This document shows positions 59,066-64,000 of a stretch of 64,000 nucleotides of DNA, piece by piece. Source of the DNA: Prevotella sp. (GTDB taxonomy: Bacteria > Bacteroidota > Bacteroidia > Bacteroidales > Bacteroidaceae); NCBI GenBank assembly GCA_017410365.1, contig JAFQQY010000035.1, positions 1 to 64,000 of the forward strand. Reading direction: 5' to 3'. Position 1 is the stretch's first letter. Each line of letters begins with the position of its first letter. A program made the position numbers and the translations under genes. A model generated the notes under the pieces. That model worked only from the letters and a program-made list of their open reading frames with translations. It searched no databases and was not told where the DNA came from.

Positions 59066-61729
59066 TTAGAACTCCTGACCGAGCACAAAGTGGAAGTTGC
59101 TGCCACCCTTAGAACCTGTAGACAGGGTCTTGTCGAAACCGTATGCCCAGTCGATACCCATCAGACCGACCATAGGCAAGAAGATACGCACACCTATACC
59201 GGCAGAACGCTTCATGTCAAACGGATTGAAGTCCTTTGTGTTATTCCAGGCATTACCGCCTTCAAGGAATGCCAATCCGTAGATTGTCGTGTTTCCGAGC
59301 ATAAACGGATAACGCATTTCAAGTGTGAATCGGTCGTAAGCATAACCCTGTGCAGAGTATGGTGTAAGCGAACCGTTCTCATATCCGCGCAAACCGATTG
59401 TCTCTTGTGCATAACCTGTAGAGTAGCCGCTCATACCGTCACCACCCACATAGAATGTTTCAAACGGCGACTTCTTGTACTTATTGTAAGAACCAAGCAG
59501 ACCAAGCTCGACGCGAGTCATCAGCACCAAGCACTTCTGACCAGATGTCAGGGCTGTATATGTTCTTGACTTGAACTTCCACTTGTGATACTCTATCCAA
59601 CGATACTTCTCCTGCAATTCTCTGTCGTAGTTGGCAGAAGTGTAGTCATTGGCCAGGTTCTTGTAGTCCTTATTGTCCCACATTGACCATGGTGGAGTAA
59701 GCGTTACTGATGCAACAAACTCAGAACCTGCCGTTGGGAACAGCGGGCTGTTAGCACTTACGCGCGAAATGGTAAGTCCAAGGTTGATGTTGTTACAGTT
59801 ACCGTTAGATATGATGAAGTACTGCCAGTCGCGCAGCATATAGCGCTGGTAAGCAAGCGATACAGACAACTGGAAATAGTCGTCCGGCCAGCGCAGACGC
59901 TTTCCGAATCCTACAGAGAGACCGAGCATCTGTACATATTTGTCATCGTCCAGGAAGCTCTCATAGTTATTATAGTAGTTGTTATAACTGCCATAACCGC
60001 CATAATAGTTGTAGTAGTTATTGTAATAACTGCTGTTATAGTAGTTGCTTGATACGTCGGTCTGCTTTGAATAGAAAGCACCCACGTTGAAAGCATTAGG
60101 ACGCTTGCCGCCAAACCATGGTGCCGAATAGTTGATGCTATACGACTGATAGTATGTACCGTTGGTCTGTGCGCTCAATGCCAACTGCTCACCATCTCCG
60201 ATAGGCATGATACCACGGTGCATCTTGTTCTTTCCGAACAGGTTGCGCATAGAGAAGTTATTGAGCTTCAGAGATATTCGTCCTATGACACCTGTCTGTC
60301 CCCAACCCAGTGAGAACTCCACTTGGTCGTTTGACTTCTGAGCTAGTTGCCAGTTGATGTCTACAGTTCCGTTCTCTGTATTTGGCTTGACGTCAGGTGT
60401 AATCTGTGTTTCATCAAAGAATCCCATTGATGCTATATCGCGATAAGAACGCATCAGGGCGTCTCTTGAGAACAGGTCGCCTGGCTTTGTCTTCAGTTCT
60501 CGGCGAACAACCTCCTCGTACAGGCGGTCATTACCGAAAATCTTCACACCGCTGATATGTGCCTGCGGTCCTTCTGTCACACGCATTTCCAAATCAACCG
60601 AGTCGCCGTCAATATTTACTTCTACCGGTATAATGTTAGAGAACACATAACCGTTGTTATAGTAATAGTTGCCCACGGCATCCTCGTCTTCTTTCAGTCG
60701 CTCGTCAAGTTTCTTTTGGTTGTACACATCACCTTTCTTAACGCCGAGCAGTCGGTCGAGAATCATTGTAGAAAGCACGGTATTTCCCACCCAAGTAACG
60801 TCTCTCACGTAATATCTCTCACCTTCAAACACCTTGAGGTAGATATTCACATGCTTGTCGTCAACATTCCACACGCTATCCTCCAGAATCTCCATATCGC
60901 GATAACCCAACTCGTTATACTTGTCTATAAGATTCTGTTTGTCAGTCTTATATCTCTCTGGTGTATATTTCTTCGCCTTTAGGAACGACGAAAGTTTTCC
61001 TGCTTCATGTATCTTTGCAAAGACACCCTTCTTCAGCAGTCCGCCCTTGATTTTAGAGTCTTTCAGCGCATCGTTACCCTCAATGATAATCTGGCGCACC
61101 TTCATCTTGTCCTTCTTGTCGATATTAATGTCAAGAATAACTTGATTGGCAGCCGTAACGTCGTCACGCTGAATTATCTCTATCTCAGCGTTCTTATAAC
61201 CCTTGTCATCGAAATACTTCTTTGCCAGAAGTTGGGCGCGGTCCACCATGTAAGGTGTTATCTGACTTCCCTTCATGAGTCCCAACTTCGACTCCAAGTC
61301 TTCTTTCTCCGACTTCTTCACGCCGTTATAGTTGATAGTACTTACACGCGGTCTCAAAGCCAGATGAATGCGCAGATAAATCTTGTTGCCAACGATAGAG
61401 TCGGCTGTTATAGATGCCTTTGAGAAAAGACCATGCTTCCAGTAGCGCTTCACCGCCTCTGTGATGTCATTACCCGGTATCTGCACTTCCTGTCCGATAG
61501 CCAGTCCTGACAAACCTGTCAGCATATAGTCTTCGTATCCTTCTACACCCTCAACAGCCAGTCCGGCAATCTCGCACAGACGTGGAGTACCGGCGTATGA
61601 TATAGAAGGATTCACTACCTTCTCTTGTGCTGCAGCAGTGCCGTGTGCCAGCCATGCCGTCAGCGCAACAATAGCCAGGACTAAAAGTCCTTTAATATTC
61701 CTCCTATACCTTATTATATTATAGTTCAT
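59066..61729 (-). CDS. bamA: Outer membrane protein assembly factor BamA
   Basis: This is a protein of about 887 residues with signal peptide MNYNIIRYRRNIKGLLVLAIVALTAWLAHGTAAAQ. Five POTRA repeats follow (for example SKASITADSIVGNKIYLRIHLALRPRVSTINYNGVKKS). The Omp85 barrel has the lid motif near VGGDGMSGYSTGYAQETIGLRGYENGSL (R-G-Y/F) and ends GGSNFHFVLGQEF with a terminal aromatic. A tyrosine/asparagine-rich insert lies at about residues 560-595, probably in a surface loop. A TTG start at 61738 is possible, but ATG 61729 is preferred. BamA folds and inserts outer-membrane barrels. Confidence 0.95.
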   Translation of the reverse strand: MNYNIIRYRRNIKGLLVLAIVALTAWLAHGTAAAQEKVVNPSISYAGTPRLCEIAGLAVEGVEGYEDYMLTGLSGLAIGQEVQIPGNDITEAVKRYWKHGLFSKASITADSIVGNKIYLRIHLALRPRVSTINYNGVKKSEKEDLESKLGLMKGSQITPYMVDRAQLLAKKYFDDKGYKNAEIEIIQRDDVTAANQVILDINIDKKDKMKVRQIIIEGNDALKDSKIKGGLLKKGVFAKIHEAGKLSSFLKAKKYTPERYKTDKQNLIDKYNELGYRDMEILEDSVWNVDDKHVNIYLKVFEGERYYVRDVTWVGNTVLSTMILDRLLGVKKGDVYNQKKLDERLKEDEDAVGNYYYNNGYVFSNIIPVEVNIDGDSVDLEMRVTEGPQAHISGVKIFGNDRLYEEVVRRELKTKPGDLFSRDALMRSYRDIASMGFFDETQITPDVKPNTENGTVDINWQLAQKSNDQVEFSLGWGQTGVIGRISLKLNNFSMRNLFGKNKMHRGIMPIGDGEQLALSAQTNGTYYQSYSINYSAPWFGGKRPNAFNVGAFYSKQTDVSSNYYNSSYYNNYYNYYGGYGSYNNYYNNYESFLDDDKYVQMLGLSVGFGKRLRWPDDYFQLSVSLAYQRYMLRDWQYFIISNGNCNNINLGLTISRVSANSPLFPTAGSEFVASVTLTPPWSMWDNKDYKNLANDYTSANYDRELQEKYRWIEYHKWKFKSRTYTALTSGQKCLVLMTRVELGLLGSYNKYKKSPFETFYVGGDGMSGYSTGYAQETIGLRGYENGSLTPYSAQGYAYDRFTLEMRYPFMLGNTTIYGLAFLEGGNAWNNTKDFNPFDMKRSAGIGVRIFLPMVGLMGIDWAYGFDKTLSTGSKGGSNFHFVLGQEF

Positions 61730-61769
61730 ATTCAACAATATCTGTTATTCTCTCTCACTGAGGTTGATT

Positions 61770-62507
61770 TTATTCTTCGTTCTCCACCTGTTCTTCTGTC
61801 TTTCCGAAACGGCGCTGGCGGCTTTGATAACTTGCTATTGCATTGTGCAGCGCATCTTCATCGAAGTCAGGCCAATAGGTATCGCAGAAATACAATTCTG
61901 AATATGCAATCTGCCACAACATATAGTTAGAGATTCTCAATTCGCCTCCCGTGCGTATCAGCAATTCCGGATCTGGCATGAAGTTGGTCTCCATGTGGCG
62001 GCTCATCATCTCGTCGTCTACATCTTCAACGGCAATCTTTCCTTCTTTCACCTCAGTGGCAATCTCCTTTACAGCCTTTGTTATCTCCCATTTTGAAGAA
62101 TAGCTCAGCGCCACTACCATAGTCATTGCGGTGTTTCCTGCTGTATGCTCCTCCGTGGCATGCAGTTTTGCCCTTACCTCTTCTGGTATTCTTGACAAGT
62201 CGCCGATAACTCTGAAGCGCACATTGTTCTTCATGAATATTTCATCTTCGAGCGATGTGAGCACCAGCCCCATCAGTGCTGCTACCTCATCAGCAGGACG
62301 GTTCCAGTTTTCTGTTGAAAATGTATATAGTGTCAGATATTTAACGCCCAGACGGGTGCACTCTGATGTAATGGTGCGCACAGCGTCTACCCCAGCCTGA
62401 TGACCGTAACTGCGCTGCTTCCCTCTTTCTGATGCCCAGCGTCCATTGCCGTCCATGATTATGGCAATATGCTGAGGTATGCGGTTCATATCCAATTGTT
62501 CTTTCAT
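61770..62507 (-). CDS. uppS: Isoprenyl transferase (undecaprenyl diphosphate synthase)
   Basis: This 245-residue cis-prenyltransferase has [35 protein letters not shown], then [14 protein letters not shown] and the C-terminal [26 protein letters not shown]. UppS makes the C55 carrier used for peptidoglycan and for glycan export by the flippase at 2501. ATG 62507 or 62489 (MNRIPQ) are both possible. It is followed by bamA after about 40 nt and preceded by the DUF6089 gene. Confidence 0.95.
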   Translation of the reverse strand: MKEQLDMNRIPQHIAIIMDGNGRWASERGKQRSYGHQAGVDAVRTITSECTRLGVKYLTLYTFSTENWNRPADEVAALMGLVLTSLEDEIFMKNNVRFRVIGDLSRIPEEVRAKLHATEEHTAGNTAMTMVVALSYSSKWEITKAVKEIATEVKEGKIAVEDVDDEMMSRHMETNFMPDPELLIRTGGELRISNYMLWQIAYSELYFCDTYWPDFDEDALHNAIASYQSRQRRFGKTEEQVENEE

Positions 62508-62525
62508 AAATAGTATAGTATTATA

Positions 62526-63233
62526 TTATAAATCGTTGTTGCATGTCTTGCATTTGGCAAAGATATCGTATGTCAACGATACTTGCACCGTGCTGTAGCA
62601 ATCGGTGTTCTTAAACAATCCGTTGCTCTTTATCCCGTATGGGTCTTCTATCTGGTCTAGCTTGTCGCTGCCTGAGAAGTGCATCATCCACTCTAATGAC
62701 AGGTTCAGCCTTGTTGCCATCTTATATTTCACGCCCACACCGATTGGCATGTTTGCAGCGAACACACTGCCGCCATCCGTACTTACAAATGTTGTCCCCA
62801 AACCAACAGCCAGGAAAGGAGTGAATGGCTTTGCTCCGCGATATTCTCTTCCTGTTCCGAACGGCCAGAAGTTGTATTCATATCTGATGCCTACGTCTAC
62901 AAGAGAATTATCAAACTCTATCTTCTTGTCTCCCAACGGATACCAAGTATTCAAATTCTCCGACGAACCTTTCAGTTTTCCGAACCCTACGTTAAGCGCC
63001 AATGCCATGCGTGGGTTCATCCTGTACTTCGCCACGGCAGCAAACATTGGCTGCATGTTCTTGGTCAGGCTGCCGTTGAAGTCGCCCAAATACGCCACCA
63101 TTCCTAAGCCTCCGCCAATTTCAGCCTTATATTCCGGATCTTCCTGTGCCTGTGCGCAGATACATGTAAGCAGCATAAGCAGCACCACCGGCACTGCCAT
63201 CATCCGCTGTTTTATAGTCGTTGTTTTCTGCAC
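62526..63233 (-). CDS. DUF6089-type outer-membrane beta-barrel protein
   Basis: This 235-residue protein has the hydrophobic signal MMAVPVVLLMLLTCICAQAQ and then beta strands typical of a small barrel (YKAEIGGGLGMVAYLGDFNGSL, NPRMALALNVGFGKLKG, VGIRYEYNFWPFGTG, RLNLSLEWMMHFSGSDKLD). The position before uppS and bamA fits the Bacteroidales DUF6089 family. The start is GTG at 63233 or ATG at 63203; the GTG start keeps basic residues ahead of the signal. A 10-nt tandem repeat lies directly upstream and must contain or flank its promoter, if it has one. Confidence 0.78.
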   Translation of the reverse strand: MQKTTTIKQRMMAVPVVLLMLLTCICAQAQEDPEYKAEIGGGLGMVAYLGDFNGSLTKNMQPMFAAVAKYRMNPRMALALNVGFGKLKGSSENLNTWYPLGDKKIEFDNSLVDVGIRYEYNFWPFGTGREYRGAKPFTPFLAVGLGTTFVSTDGGSVFAANMPIGVGVKYKMATRLNLSLEWMMHFSGSDKLDQIEDPYGIKSNGLFKNTDCYSTVQVSLTYDIFAKCKTCNNDL

Positions 63234-63270
63234 CTCTTTATTTTTTTCTTATTCATAGAGCCCTAACCTT

Positions 63271-63420
63271 TCCTAGGTTCTCCTAGATTTTCCTAGGCCT
63301 TCCTAGATATTCCTAGGCCCTCCTAGTATCTCCTAGTTCTTCCTAGATTTTCCTAGGCCTTCCTAGATTTTCCTAGGCTTTCCTAGGCCTTCCTAGTATC
63401 TCCTAGTTCTTCCTAGTCCT
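63271..63420. repeat. Fifteen 10-nt tandem repeats TCCTAGnnnn
   Basis: Units start at 63271, 63281 and so on to 63411 without a single length change. TCCTAG is invariant in all fifteen and only the last four bases vary. The subpattern (GTATC then GTTCT) recurs 70 nt apart. The last unit includes the stop codon of the DUF6242 gene. The array ends 37 nt before the DUF6089 start. Confidence 0.92.
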
Positions 63421-64000
63421 TCCAGCCCATCCTATTCAAGCGCCCGCGCCATATCTGCCCGTTATTGCATACAATCCAGATAAAGTTGTCTGCATCTACA
63501 GCCATTGCGAAGGCTGTTGCCGAAGAGTCAAAACCTTCTGGCAATGAGAAGATTGCATTTGTCTTCCATGTAATACCGCCGTCGCGACTCTCATAAATCT
63601 TCGACAGCGCCTGCTCCTTGCATCCGCCTATACCAGCACCGCCTATTGCCAGCAAGCTGCTGCCGTAGTTTACGACCTGCAGGCCAGCCAAGCGTGGCAG
63701 TGGGTAATAAGATGATTCTGCAAAATCGATATACGACCATCTGTACTTCTTGCTGTATGGAGCATATTCTATAATCTTTCTCCAAACCATGGCTGTCGCT
63801 TCCTCTGGATAGCCGCCAAGTGAACGGTTGCCAATCAAGAGCATATAGTCGGTATCTGCATTATAGTTGAACGCAGAACAATCGTAGTCGACATCCTGCT
63901 GTGGCAGATAAGATGCATCAGAGTCCAGCTCGTCGGCACTCCAAGTCTTTCCGCCATCTTTTGATACCATCATCATGCCGTCTGTGGAGTATGCATAAAG
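63413..64000 (-). CDS. DUF6242-type beta-propeller protein, C-terminal part
   Basis: The frame is open to the right edge of the window, so the N-terminus is missing. The visible 195 residues show repeated sialidase-like blades: YSTDGMMMVSKDGGKTWSAD, SKIYESRDGGITWKTN and NGQIWRGRLNRMGWKD, with Asp-box-like D-G-G-x-T-W. Synteny with DUF6089, uppS and bamA supports DUF6242. The protein is probably exported and of unknown function. The stop codon lies in the first unit of the TCCTAG array. Confidence 0.78.
   Translation of the reverse strand, partial: LYAYSTDGMMMVSKDGGKTWSADELDSDASYLPQQDVDYDCSAFNYNADTDYMLLIGNRSLGGYPEEATAMVWRKIIEYAPYSKKYRWSYIDFAESSYYPLPRLAGLQVVNYGSSLLAIGGAGIGGCKEQALSKIYESRDGGITWKTNAIFSLPEGFDSSATAFAMAVDADNFIWIVCNNGQIWRGRLNRMGWKD

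Overview
The window looks like a chromosomal segment of a Bacteroidales bacterium, most probably Prevotella or a close relative. Three things point there. Many genes are preceded by the Bacteroidetes -7 box TAnnTTTG, several with TTTG 19-20 bp upstream. SecD and SecF are fused in one gene. The gene orders metK-DUF4271-hemD-rnpA-yidD and DUF6242-DUF6089-uppS-bamA-ompH-murI are, from memory, Bacteroidales orders, and the YDLQGRR-type C-terminus of the secreted protein at 43229 is a Prevotella-style tail. The species call is inference.

Layout. 1-983: the end of an unknown gene and a HigB-HigA-type toxin-antitoxin pair. 1239-11756: an accessory region with a small surface-polysaccharide locus (flippase, three glycosyltransferases, acyltransferase, pyruvyltransferase, F420-type Fe-S protein), bracketed by two different AAA+ ATPase genes, each with its own palindromic repeat array in its leader. 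11794-20307: core genes (nadD, gmk, yicC, tsaB, DUF4290, murA, rimM, dxr, rseP). 20395-31774: a 1336-residue surface protein, secDF, an EEP phosphatase, a rhomboid protease, HU, rubrerythrin and a PerR-like regulator. 32017-37485: an ECF sigma cluster, kduD and kduI, and tRNA-Gln. 37696-42749: tyrS, yidD, rnpA, hemD, DUF4271, metK. 43229-50955: secreted, outer-membrane and regulatory proteins, an O-methyltransferase, aroQ, xerD. 51346-64000: an M16 protease, rbfA, a LolE-type permease and the envelope cluster murI/ompH x3/bamA/uppS/DUF6089/DUF6242.

The most unusual content is a set of short repeat-bounded elements between, and sometimes inside, core genes. Two units of about 500 bp (35887-36397 and 54621-55122) each carry one small four-helix-bundle (23S-IVP/S23 family) gene enclosed by inverted arrays of 7-9 nt repeats. 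A third unit of about 490 bp (13019-13506) carries a DUF559 endonuclease-like gene enclosed by inverted GC-rich palindromes; its reading frame runs without a stop into guanylate kinase. Gene-less arrays with the same inverted design lie at 20333, 37581 and 57767. Four larger composite islands (39016, 42804, 49800, 51029) share a conserved core, and GC-rich palindrome copies also sit in frame inside nadD and the 1336-residue protein. I read these as one architectural class of tiny mobile elements with solo derivatives. The repeats and their positions are seen directly; mobility and the role of the cargo proteins are inferred.

Working together: the 11794-20307 block supplies NAD, GMP/GDP, tRNA modification, peptidoglycan and isoprenoid precursors and envelope proteolysis. 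The 54292-64000 block builds the outer membrane (Skp-type chaperones, BamA, UppS for the undecaprenyl carrier, MurI for D-glutamate). The 2501-10361 block would make and modify a surface glycan on that carrier.
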